A stretch of DNA of 64,000 bases, from positions 1 through 64,000 of the forward strand of contig NZ_AULH01000009.1 in the NCBI RefSeq assembly GCF_000425185.1, read 5' to 3'. Below the pieces are notes generated by a model. That model had not been told where the DNA came from. It did not search any database and saw only the letters and a list, made by a program, of their open reading frames with translations. Position 1 is the first letter of the stretch, and each line of letters begins with the position of its first letter. The DNA comes from Pleomorphomonas koreensis DSM 23070 (GTDB taxonomy: Bacteria > Pseudomonadota > Alphaproteobacteria > Rhizobiales > Pleomorphomonadaceae). The position numbers and the translations under genes were made by a program. Shown piece by piece: positions 35,974-43,069 of this stretch.

Positions 35974-37521
35974 ATGTTGGATGTTTCGGAGCGGACGGGG
36001 AGAAACGGGGAGATGCTGAGATCGGGTGCGCGCCGGTTCGTCGGCTACAATCTGCTGCTTCTGGCGGGCGGAACGGTCGTCCTGTTGATGATCGTGTCGG
36101 CCGCCTTCGTCTTTTCCTCCCGCTCCCTGCTGCATGCCACCGAATCGCTCAAGGCAGCGCGGGTCGACCGGCTGGTGCTGGAGTTCATTTCCGATCTCGT
36201 GGATGCCGAGACCGCCCAGCGAGGCTTCGTCATCACCCGGAATGAAGCCTATCTCGCCCCCTATGAGACGGCGACCGGCGAGTTCGCCACCGACTCCGAC
36301 GATCTCAGGCTGCGGGCAGCCGAAGTCGACGAGGGCAGGGCCATCCCTCCCGGTCCGGTCGATGAGCTGATTGCCCTCGGCAAGGAGAAGATGAAACTGG
36401 TCAGTCACAATCTCGAGGAGTTCCGGGCCGGCAATCTCGATGAAGTGCGGCTGGTGATCGCCTCCGATCGCGGCCGCGTGCTGATGGAAGAGATCAGGCA
36501 GAAGGGCGCGGCGATCCGCGACACCGCCGCCGCGGTCCGTATCGCCCGCGCCGCCGCCATGCGCGAATCCGCTTCGCTGCTGACCACCATGATCAGCCTC
36601 GGCGTCGCCATGATCGTCGTGCTGACCACCGGCGCGGCTCTGGTGATCATCCGCCATCTCAAGGAGATCGACGACGCGCGCAACGAGCTTGTCGACATCA
36701 ACCAGGAGCTGGAGTCCCGCGTCCGGGACCGGACCGAGGCGGTGATGCGCACCAACGACGAATTGCAGCGCTACGCCTACATCGTCAGCCACGACCTCCG
36801 GGCGCCGCTCGTCAACATCATGGGCTTCACCTCCGAGCTGGAGACGTCGGCCGAGCAAATCTCCGCTTACGTCCGCAAGACTGCCGACGATCCCTCCGAC
36901 CCGGAGCGGGCCGAGGTGCTGCTCGCCGTCGACCAGGACATCCCCGAGGCGCTCGGCTTCATCCGCTCCTCGATGAAGCGCATGGACAGCCTGATCAACG
37001 AGATCCTGAAGCTGTCGCGGGCCGGCCGCCGGGTGCTGGAGCCGCTGCCGGTCGACATGCAGGCGCTGGTGACCGAGTGCGCCGATTCCATCCGCCAGCG
37101 CTTCGCCGAGGCGGGCGCCGAGGTGCGAATTGAGGGAAGGTTGCCGGATGTCGTCTCCGACCGCTCTGCGTTGCAGCAAATCTTTACAAATTTGCTCGAT
37201 AATGCCAGCAAGTACCTCAAGGAAGGTCGGCCGGGCGAGATCGTCGTCCGCGGCCGACTGGAGCGCGGCATGGCGATATTCGAGGTCGAGGACAACGGCC
37301 GTGGCGTCGCCGAGTCCGATTTCGAACGCATTTTCGAGCTGTTCCGGCGGGCGGGCGTCCAGGACAGGCCGGGCGAGGGCATCGGCCTCGCCCATACCCG
37401 CATGTTGAGCCGCCGCCTCGGCGGCGACGTCACGGTGAAGAGCGACGGCGAGTCGGGTACGACCTTTGTCGTGGCCGTGGCCCGTGATCTCGGACTGCGT
37501 ATGGGGAGAAACGAAGCGTGA
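35974..37521 (+). CDS. CHASE3-domain sensor histidine kinase
   Basis: A 515-residue membrane kinase. Helix 1 (LLLLAGGTVVLLMIVSAAFVF) and helix 2 (LLTTMISLGVAMIVVLTTGAALVII, about residue 205-228) flank a CHASE3 sensor (LVLEFISDLVDAETAQRGFVITRNEAYLAPYE). A coiled coil leads to the H-box (LQRYAYIVSHDLRAPLVNIMGF) and the ATPase domain (NLLDNASKYLKEG, VEDNGRGV, GEGIGLAHTRMLSRRLGG). An ATG at 36013 behind ACGGGGAG is an alternative start that would still keep helix 1. It overlaps the next response regulator by GTGA, in a three-gene signalling operon. No EcfG promoter is seen. Confidence 0.88.
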   Translation: MLDVSERTGRNGEMLRSGARRFVGYNLLLLAGGTVVLLMIVSAAFVFSSRSLLHATESLKAARVDRLVLEFISDLVDAETAQRGFVITRNEAYLAPYETATGEFATDSDDLRLRAAEVDEGRAIPPGPVDELIALGKEKMKLVSHNLEEFRAGNLDEVRLVIASDRGRVLMEEIRQKGAAIRDTAAAVRIARAAAMRESASLLTTMISLGVAMIVVLTTGAALVIIRHLKEIDDARNELVDINQELESRVRDRTEAVMRTNDELQRYAYIVSHDLRAPLVNIMGFTSELETSAEQISAYVRKTADDPSDPERAEVLLAVDQDIPEALGFIRSSMKRMDSLINEILKLSRAGRRVLEPLPVDMQALVTECADSIRQRFAEAGAEVRIEGRLPDVVSDRSALQQIFTNLLDNASKYLKEGRPGEIVVRGRLERGMAIFEVEDNGRGVAESDFERIFELFRRAGVQDRPGEGIGLAHTRMLSRRLGGDVTVKSDGESGTTFVVAVARDLGLRMGRNEA

Positions 37522-37964
37522 GTAAGGATCCCAAGCCCGTAGCGATCCTCATGATTGAGGACGATGAAGGGCACGCCCGCCTGATCGAGAAGAACATTCG
37601 CCGGGCCGGCGTCACCAACGAGATCATCCCCTTCCGCGACGGCACCAGCGCCGTCAACTATCTGCTGGGGTCTGACAACTCGGGGCGCAACGCCATCGGC
37701 CGGCCGTCGCTGGTGCTGCTCGATCTCAACCTGCCGGACATGACAGGCATCGACATCCTGTCGCGTCTCAAGGCCAACGAGCACACCAAGAGCACGCCGG
37801 TAATCGTGCTGACCACCACCGACGATGCCCGCGAGATCCAGCGCTGCTATGATCTCGGCGCCAACGTCTACATCACCAAGCCGCTCAACTACGACAGCTT
37901 CGCCAACGCCATACGCCAGCTTGGCCTGTTCCTGTCGGTCATGCAGATCCCGGAGCCGGATTGA
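37518..37964 (+). CDS. Single-domain response regulator
   Basis: A 148-residue stand-alone receiver of the CheY/Rcp1 type: VAILMIEDDEGHARLIEKNIRRAGV with acidic pocket, phospho-acceptor Asp in LVLLDLNLPDMTGIDIL, Thr in VIVLTTTDDAREIQRC and Lys in VYITKPLNYDSFANAI. The start GTG overlaps the kinase stop. Without an output domain it should act by protein contact, as phospho-relay or as sink between the flanking kinases. Confidence 0.92.
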   Translation: MSKDPKPVAILMIEDDEGHARLIEKNIRRAGVTNEIIPFRDGTSAVNYLLGSDNSGRNAIGRPSLVLLDLNLPDMTGIDILSRLKANEHTKSTPVIVLTTTDDAREIQRCYDLGANVYITKPLNYDSFANAIRQLGLFLSVMQIPEPD

Positions 37965-37966
37965 CG

Positions 37967-39034
37967 ATGCCCTACGGGACCGATCTCAAGGGACCCATCA
38001 CGGTCCTGCACATCGAGGATGACCTCGCCCTCGCCGTGCTGGTGCGCAAGGCACTGGCTCGCCGCGGCCATGAGACGGTTCACGTAACCAGCGGCGATGA
38101 GGCTCTGAGACTGATTGCCGGGGGCGGCATCGACGTCGTTGCCCTCGACCACACCCTTACCACCGAGACGGGGATGGATATCCTCGCCCGCGTCGGACCG
38201 CGCGGCAGCCGGCCGCCGATCGTCTACGTCACCGGATCGATGGACGCGCGCCTTGCCGTCGACGCCATGAAACGCGGCGCCGACGATTACGTAATCAAGG
38301 ACACGTCGGAGGAGTTCTTCCATCTGCTCATCGCCGCGCTGGAGCAGGCCTACGAGCGCTGGCGCTTGAAGAGCGCCCGCGTGCGCGACCAGCAACTGAT
38401 CCGCGAGGCGCGCGACCGCGCCGAGATGCTGCTGAAGGAGGTCAACCACCGCGTCGCCAACTCGCTCGGGCTGGTGGCGGCCATGGTGCGCATGCAGGCG
38501 GCGGCCGTCACCGACCCGCACGCCCGGCAGGCGCTGGAGGAGACGCAGGGACGAATTTCGGCGGTCGCCGGCGTCCACCGCCACCTCTACACCTCCGACA
38601 ACGTTGGCGAAGTGGATATCGGCTCCTATCTCGGCCATCTGGTCGGCGAGCTGTCGGCGTCGCTGTCCGGCAGCGGCGCGCTGCATATGGTGAAGACCGA
38701 CATCGCCTCCATCTCCATCCCGACCGACAAGGCGGTGACGCTCGGCGTCATGGTCGGCGAACTGGTGACCAACGCCATCAAATACGCCTATCCCGCCGGC
38801 ACCACCGGCGAGATCCGCGTCCGCTCCGAGGACCGCGGCGACGGCCGGCTGCGTATCTGCGTCGAGGACGACGGCATCGGCTGGGACGGCACCGGCGCGG
38901 TACAGGGCACGGGCATCGGCTCCAAGGTGCTGCACGCCATGGCGCGCAATCTCGACGCCGATGTCACCTACACCCGGCGCAATCCGGGAACCTTCGCCTG
39001 CATCCAGTTCATGATCGATCTTGCCGCTGATTGA
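37967..39034 (+). CDS. Receiver-HisKA_2 hybrid histidine kinase
   Basis: About 355 residues, soluble. The N-terminal receiver (ITVLHIEDDLALAVLVRKALARRG, Asp in VVALDHTLTTETGMDIL, PIVYVTGSMDARLA) is fused to a HisKA_2 kinase with phospho-acceptor His in LLKEVNHRVANSLGLVAAMVRMQ, and an ATPase domain with GELVTNAIKYAYP and VEDDGIGWDG. HisKA_2 and HWE kinases are the class that feeds PhyR in alphaproteobacteria, and phyR lies 3 kb away. ATG 37967 is preferred; a TTG at 37961 overlapping the previous stop is possible. A 13-base hairpin begins at its stop codon. Confidence 0.87.
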   Translation: MPYGTDLKGPITVLHIEDDLALAVLVRKALARRGHETVHVTSGDEALRLIAGGGIDVVALDHTLTTETGMDILARVGPRGSRPPIVYVTGSMDARLAVDAMKRGADDYVIKDTSEEFFHLLIAALEQAYERWRLKSARVRDQQLIREARDRAEMLLKEVNHRVANSLGLVAAMVRMQAAAVTDPHARQALEETQGRISAVAGVHRHLYTSDNVGEVDIGSYLGHLVGELSASLSGSGALHMVKTDIASISIPTDKAVTLGVMVGELVTNAIKYAYPAGTTGEIRVRSEDRGDGRLRICVEDDGIGWDGTGAVQGTGIGSKVLHAMARNLDADVTYTRRNPGTFACIQFMIDLAAD

Positions 39035-39063
39035 CGGTACGGCCGGTGGTCCGGCCGTACCGT
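39034..39063. terminator. Bidirectional terminator between convergent genes
   Basis: Perfect 13-base arms ACGGTACGGCCGG / CCGGCCGTACCGT with loop TGGT, starting in the stop of the hybrid kinase and ending one base before the stop of the holin-like gene. Confidence 0.7.
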
Positions 39064-39462
39064 TCACCGTTTGGCGACGTTGCGCGCCAGCCAGAAGCCG
39101 AGGCCGGCCAGCACGGCAACGGCGGCAAGCCGCGTGTGCTTGACGGCCATCGAGGCGGCGGTCGGCGCGAAAGCCACCGCGGCGCTCGACGCCACCGCGC
39201 TCCGCATCTCCCGCCGGGCCCGCGCCGCCACCTGCCGGACGATCAGCAGGCCGATCAGCGCCAGGAAGAGAAGCACTCCTGCCACGATCAGGGCGGCGTT
39301 CTCCGGGCGGAAGTGGCGCGCCAGCGCGATGTACCCGGCGAAGGCGGCAAAGGCGATGGCCAGCGTGGCCATGACGGCGGCAAACGCCGCCGCCGCAGCC
39401 ACGATGCCGCCACGCCGCTTGAGGCGGGAGAGGTCGACGCCGAGAAGCCGCGCGAGGATCAT
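39064..39462 (-). CDS. Phage-holin-superfamily (YqjE-like) membrane protein
   Basis: A 132-residue protein with two adjacent helices in the middle (GIVAAAAAFAAVMATLAIAFAAFAGYIAL and AALIVAGVLLFLALIGLLIV), a basic cytoplasmic linker (ARARREMRS), and a third near the C-terminus (RLAAVAVLAGLGFWLARN). This is the layout of YqjE/phage_holin_3_6 proteins found beside DUF883 (YqjD/ElaB) proteins in enterobacteria. It overlaps the DUF883 gene by ATGA and shares its stress promoter. Confidence 0.75.
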   Translation of the reverse strand: MILARLLGVDLSRLKRRGGIVAAAAAFAAVMATLAIAFAAFAGYIALARHFRPENAALIVAGVLLFLALIGLLIVRQVAARARREMRSAVASSAAVAFAPTAASMAVKHTRLAAVAVLAGLGFWLARNVAKR

Positions 39463-39854
39463 GCGCGCGGACCGCCACGCGAGGCGAGACCGAGCAGCAC
39501 GCCGACGCCGAGAGCAACGGCCACCGCCGTCATCGGCCGCTTGGAGACGGCATCGGCGACGCCGTCGATACCCTCGCGTCCGAGCGCCGAGGCGCCGGTC
39601 AGCGCCGCGCCGAGATGATCGGCGGTATCCGAGCCTCTTGCCTTCACCGCGTCGAACGCCTCGGAGGCGCTGACGCCGGTCTTGGAGGCGAAATTATCGA
39701 CGATGCGACGCATCTCGGCCAGGGCCTCCTGCGCAGCGCCAGCGACGTCGCCGGCCTTGCCAGCCAGGTCGCTTCCGGCCGCGCCGAGGTCATTTTTGAT
39801 CTTGGCCGCGTTGTCGGCGACCGTCTTGGCGGCGGAAGATTCACTCGAAATCAT
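39459..39854 (-). CDS. DUF883 (ElaB/YqjD-like) membrane-anchored protein
   Basis: A 131-residue protein, helical and rich in Ala, Asp and Lys (KTVADNAAKIKNDLGAAGSDLAGKAGDVAGAAQEALAEMRRIVDNF), with a C-terminal tail anchor (PMTAVAVALGVGVLLGLASRGGPRA). This is typical for the ElaB/YqjD family; in E. coli such proteins bind stationary-phase ribosomes at the membrane. The exact EcfG-type promoter at 39943-39967 and coupling to a holin-like gene parallel the enterobacterial yqjD-yqjE pair. Confidence 0.8.
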   Translation of the reverse strand: MISSESSAAKTVADNAAKIKNDLGAAGSDLAGKAGDVAGAAQEALAEMRRIVDNFASKTGVSASEAFDAVKARGSDTADHLGAALTGASALGREGIDGVADAVSKRPMTAVAVALGVGVLLGLASRGGPRA

Positions 39855-39942
39855 CTACTCTGTCCTTTCTTCGGGGTGGGCCGGGCCGTCGGGGCTTGCA
39901 GGGAGGTTCCGACATGCTGCCCGGAGTTGCATTCCGAGGATC

Positions 39943-39967
39943 AACGCCCGACGTGGCGTCGGGTTCC
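39943..39967 (-). promoter_or_regulatory. EcfG-type promoter (GGAAC-N16-CGTT) of the DUF883 operon
   Basis: On the minus strand GGAAC (39967-39963), 16 bases, CGTT (39946-39943), exact; start point near 39936, some 80 bases before the ATG at 39854. Confidence 0.75.
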
Positions 39968-39984
39968 GGGCCGACCGAAAAGGC

Positions 39985-40009
39985 GGAACCGGATGGCTTC
40001 TCACGCATT
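39985..40009 (+). promoter_or_regulatory. Near-match EcfG-type promoter (GGAAC-N16-CATT)
   Basis: GGAAC (39985-39989), 16 bases, CATT (40006-40009); one mismatch in the -10 element. It would serve the AI-2E-family gene at 40069. Confidence 0.45.
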
Positions 40010-40068
40010 GGTCGGTGTATCGCGCCGCCTTGTCGGGGAGAGGCGCCTCGTCTCGAGGGAGCGCCCGC

Positions 40069-41190
40069 TTGAAAGACATCGTTCGCCGGACGCCTTCCGA
40101 CCCGCCGCCGGCCGGCGGGGCAGAGCGTGGAAGCGAGGAGGGCTGGCCGGAAACCCGCCGGTCGCTGGCCGAGCTGTCGACCATCGGCCTGTTCGTCGTC
40201 GCCGTCCTGGTGGCGCTCAAGGTGGCGGCCGCCTTCGTGGTGCCGATGGTGGCGGCGATCATCGTCGGCAGCGTTATTGTCCACATCGGCGATCGCGGCC
40301 AGCGGATCGGCATTCCGCCGCTGGTCGCCGGTCTGGCGCTGACCGCCGTGCTGGGCGTCGGCCTGTTCCTGCTGATCGAGGCGATCGCCCAGCCGATCGC
40401 CACGCTGGTCCACCGGCTGCCGGCGGTGCTGCCCCGCCTGGCCTCGGCCGTCGCCACCATGCTGGCGCCGTTCAACAACCTCCAGGCCCGCCTCACCGGC
40501 ACGGGTATTGGCGCCGACGACGACCTCGCCGGCCTGGAGAAGATGTTCGGCTCGCTGGACCTCGGCGCGGTGGCCAGCTTTCTCGGTGGCCTGACGCCGG
40601 CCTTGGGCGAGTTCCTGATCTTCCTCGCGACGCTGGTCTTCTTCGTCGCCGGCCGGGCGCAATTGCGGCGCCAGTCGATCATGGTCTTCGGCGGCCGCGA
40701 GGAGCGGCTGGCCGCCATCCGCATCTTCAACGCCACCGAGGAGGCGCTGGCCCGCTATTTCGGCACGACGTCGGTGATCTACGCCGGCATCGGGCTCGCC
40801 GCCGGCCTGATCGCCATGGCGGCTGGCCTGCCGGCGCCGCTGCTCTGGGGACTGCTCGCCTTCGCCATGAGCTTCGTGCCCTTCCTTGGCCCGGCCATCG
40901 TGTCGCTGGCCATCGCCTCGGGCGGCCTGCTGCTCGACCACGGCCTGCTGTCGGTCGCCTGGCCGGTCGGCGCCTTCATGGCCGTGCATCTGACGTGCGA
41001 GAACGCCGTGGTGCCGGCGGTGCTGGGCCGCCGCTTCGAGATCAATCCGTTCCTCGTCTTCGTGGCGATCATCTTCTGGACCTGGATGTGGGGCGCCATC
41101 GGTGCCGTGCTGGCGGTGCCGCTGCTGCTGATCGCCCGCACCGTGCGCGCCGAGCTGAAGGCCGATGCGCGCGTGCCGTTGCCGTCCTGA
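40069..41190 (+). CDS. AI-2E family transporter
   Basis: A 373-residue membrane protein of the AI-2E transporter/TqsA-YdiK family, with about seven helices: GLFVVAVLVALKVAAAFVVPMVAAIIVGSVIVHI, LVAGLALTAVLGVGLFLLIEAIAQP, a central amphipathic domain, and a C-terminal set with LLAFAMSFVPFLGPAIVSLAIASGG, HLTCENAVVPAVLGRRFEINPFLVFVAIIFW and GAIGAVLAVPLLLIARTV. I start at TTG 40069 because GAGGG lies 9 bases upstream. Despite the family name most members transport unknown substrates, some being Na+/H+ antiporters. It is probably stress-regulated. Confidence 0.87.
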   Translation: MKDIVRRTPSDPPPAGGAERGSEEGWPETRRSLAELSTIGLFVVAVLVALKVAAAFVVPMVAAIIVGSVIVHIGDRGQRIGIPPLVAGLALTAVLGVGLFLLIEAIAQPIATLVHRLPAVLPRLASAVATMLAPFNNLQARLTGTGIGADDDLAGLEKMFGSLDLGAVASFLGGLTPALGEFLIFLATLVFFVAGRAQLRRQSIMVFGGREERLAAIRIFNATEEALARYFGTTSVIYAGIGLAAGLIAMAAGLPAPLLWGLLAFAMSFVPFLGPAIVSLAIASGGLLLDHGLLSVAWPVGAFMAVHLTCENAVVPAVLGRRFEINPFLVFVAIIFWTWMWGAIGAVLAVPLLLIARTVRAELKADARVPLPS

Positions 41191-41202
41191 CAAGATAGCA
41201 AG

Positions 41203-41225
41203 ACCGGCGCCTGAACGGCGCCGGT
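41203..41225. terminator. Hairpin between convergent AI-2E and ecfG genes
   Basis: Nine-base arms ACCGGCGCC / GGCGCCGGT with a five-base loop and no T-run; probably a bidirectional terminator. Confidence 0.55.
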
Positions 41226-41253
41226 CCGAGCTGTCACGATAAGGCAAGAAGGA

Positions 41254-41757
41254 TCAGAAGTCGGCGGCGCTGTTGATCGACATAAGCTGCAAGAGCTTCT
41301 GCCGCGCCCGGTTGACGCGGCTCTTGATGGTGCCGACGGCACAACCGCAGATTTCGGCCGCTTCCTCACAGGAGAAGCCCGAGGCGCCGACCAGGATCAG
41401 CGCCTCACGCTGGTCGTCGGGGAGCTTTTCAAGAGCCGTGCGGAAATCGGACAGGTTGAGGTGGCCGTCCTGGGCCGGCGCCGACACCAGTCGCGCCGCC
41501 GCCTCGCCGTCGGTGTCCTGCACCTCGCGCCGGGCCTTGCGGTACTGGCTGAAATAGGTGTTGCGCATGATGGTGAACAGCCAGGCCCTGAGGCTGGTGC
41601 CGGGCACGAAGCTGGCGTGCGCTCCCCAGGCTTTCATCACCGTTTCCTGCACCAGGTCGTCGGCATGATCATGGCTGCCCGACAACGAGATAGCGAAGGC
41701 GCGGAGAGATGGAAGCTCTGCGAGGAGGGCGGACTTGAAGGCCGCGATGGCTGTCAT
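41254..41757 (-). CDS. ecfG: EcfG-type general stress sigma factor
   Basis: A 167-residue ECF sigma factor. Region 2 reads LRAFAISLSGSHDHADDLVQETVMKAWGAHASFVPGTSLRAWLFTIMRNTYFSQYRKARRE. Region 4 reads ALEKLPDDQREALILVGASGFSCEEAAEICGCAVGTIKSRVNRARQKLLQLM. The HADDLVQET and CGCAVGTIKSRVNRAR patterns are those of group ECF15/EcfG. The ATG overlaps the nepR stop (ATGA), so sigma and anti-sigma are co-translated. It directs RNA polymerase to GGAAC-N16/17-CGTT promoters, of which seven exact copies are in the window, including that of its own operon. Confidence 0.95.
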   Translation of the reverse strand: MTAIAAFKSALLAELPSLRAFAISLSGSHDHADDLVQETVMKAWGAHASFVPGTSLRAWLFTIMRNTYFSQYRKARREVQDTDGEAAARLVSAPAQDGHLNLSDFRTALEKLPDDQREALILVGASGFSCEEAAEICGCAVGTIKSRVNRARQKLLQLMSINSAADF

Positions 41758-41978
41758 CGATCGCCACCCCCGTCGGCGCCGTCAGGAAAAGTCTCGGGAG
41801 GGACTTCCTGCCTATCCTTCCGTTCGAGCTTTTCGAGCTGGTCGAGCAGCAGCGTCAGTCGTTCCGGAATGGGTTCGGAGAGGATCGTGCCGTAGAGCTT
41901 TTTGAGTTGGTCGCCGAGATGAGCCTGGATGGGCGGCTCCAGGGAGGGATGTTCAGGCGTTTCTTTCTTTTCTGACAT
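41754..41978 (-). CDS. nepR: Anti-sigma factor NepR
   Basis: A 74-residue NepR protein. The core IQAHLGDQLKKLYGTILSEPIPERLTLLLDQLEKLE contains the two helices that grip EcfG or, under stress, phosphorylated PhyR. The flanks (SEKKETPEHP and the acidic tail ETFPDGADGGG) are disordered. It is the first gene of nepR-ecfG, divergent from phyR, with an exact stress promoter about 70 bases upstream. Confidence 0.95.
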   Translation of the reverse strand: MSEKKETPEHPSLEPPIQAHLGDQLKKLYGTILSEPIPERLTLLLDQLEKLERKDRQEVPPETFPDGADGGGDR

Positions 41979-42048
41979 GACTGCTCTTTCGGGACGGCAG
42001 ACCTATAGAACCTTGGACTATGGGGGCTGCACGTTGCATATTGCTAGG

Positions 42049-42073
42049 AACGCGGAAGGCGGCCGGTGGTTCC
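42049..42073 (-). promoter_or_regulatory. EcfG-type promoter (GGAAC-N16-CGTT) of nepR-ecfG
   Basis: On the minus strand GGAAC (42073-42069), 16 bases, CGTT (42052-42049), exact. Start point near 42042; gives positive autoregulation. Confidence 0.85.
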
Positions 42074-42104
42074 CGCATCTACACGAAAATGTGTGGGAGA
42101 AAAG

Positions 42105-42129
42105 GGAACCGGATGCGAGCCGTCGCGTT
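42105..42129 (+). promoter_or_regulatory. EcfG-type promoter (GGAAC-N16-CGTT) of phyR
   Basis: GGAAC (42105-42109), 16 bases, CGTT (42126-42129), exact; about 70 bases before the phyR ATG and divergent from the nepR promoter. Confidence 0.85.
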
Positions 42130-42199
42130 TGGAAGTAGGATTAGACCACGTGGTTCCGCGTATGCTTCTATTTTCGCTTGAGCGTTTGAAAGGCTTCTC

Positions 42200-43000
42200 A
42201 TGTCTATCACGGCCCTGATCGCCCCGCAGCTTCCCCTCCTTCGCCGCTATGCCCGTGCGCTGAGCGGCAGCCAGGCGAGCGGCGACAGCCACGTCGTGGC
42301 GATGCTGGAACAACTGGTAGCCGATCCCGATGGCTTCGACCAGTCGCTTGAGCCGCGCCTCGGCGTCTACAAGTTGTTCTCCGCGGTCTGGAACGCCAAC
42401 CCCATGAATTACCTGCGGGTTGACGACTTCGACCGGCCGGCCGCCGACCGCCGGCTCGACGCCATCACGCCGCTGCCGCGGCAGGCGTTCCTGCTGACCG
42501 CCATGGAGGGCTTTTCGCCTTTCGACGCCTCGCGCATCCTCGACGTCGGTCCCGAGGCCTTCGCGGCGCTGCTGTCGGAGGCGGCGCGGCAGATCGGCGC
42601 GCAGGTCGCCTCGCGCGTGCTGATCATCGAGGACGAGCCGCTGATCGCCATGGACCTCGAAGCGCTGGTGGAAGGGCTCGGCCACTCGGTGGTCGGCAAC
42701 GCCCGCACCCATGATGAAGCCGTCACCATGGCCCGCCGCGAGCGGCCCGGCCTGATCCTCGCCGACATCCGCCTCGCCGATGGCTCGTCGGGACTGGAAG
42801 CCGTCAACGACATCCTCACCACCTTCGAGGTGCCGGTCATCTTCATCACCGCCTATCCGGAGTCGCTGCTCACCGGCGAGCGGCCGGAGCCGACCTTCCT
42901 GATCGCCAAGCCGTTCCGCGAGGAGATGGTGAAAGCGGTGATCTCGCAGGCACTGTTCTTCGACAATGCGGCCTCGCTTCGCCTGAAAGACAGCGTATGA
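42200..43000 (+). CDS. phyR: General stress response regulator PhyR
   Basis: A 266-residue anti-anti-sigma response regulator. The N-terminal sigma-like domain (APQLPLLRRYARALSGSQASGDSHVVAMLEQLVADP, LDAITPLPRQAFLLTAMEGFSPFDASRILDVGPEAFAALL) mimics EcfG. The C-terminal receiver (VLIIEDEPLIAMDLEALVEGLGH, phospho-acceptor Asp near residue 190 in LILADIRLADGSSGLEAV, FITAYPESLLTGERPEPTFLIAKPF) releases it on phosphorylation. Phospho-PhyR binds NepR and frees EcfG. The FxTxY-type receiver motif (VPVIFITAYPE) of this family is visible. It is followed after 70 bases by a kinase gene. Confidence 0.96.
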   Translation: MSITALIAPQLPLLRRYARALSGSQASGDSHVVAMLEQLVADPDGFDQSLEPRLGVYKLFSAVWNANPMNYLRVDDFDRPAADRRLDAITPLPRQAFLLTAMEGFSPFDASRILDVGPEAFAALLSEAARQIGAQVASRVLIIEDEPLIAMDLEALVEGLGHSVVGNARTHDEAVTMARRERPGLILADIRLADGSSGLEAVNDILTTFEVPVIFITAYPESLLTGERPEPTFLIAKPFREEMVKAVISQALFFDNAASLRLKDSV

Positions 43001-43069
43001 CGGAAGGACCAACGCCGGTCGACGGGTATCGATCGGTGCTGCGCGTCCCCGTGCAAGGCGGAGGGCAAG

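Noticed and set aside
35905-36012. EcfG-like GGAAC upstream of the CHASE3 kinase
   Set aside because: No CGTT at 16 or 17 bases after GGAAC.
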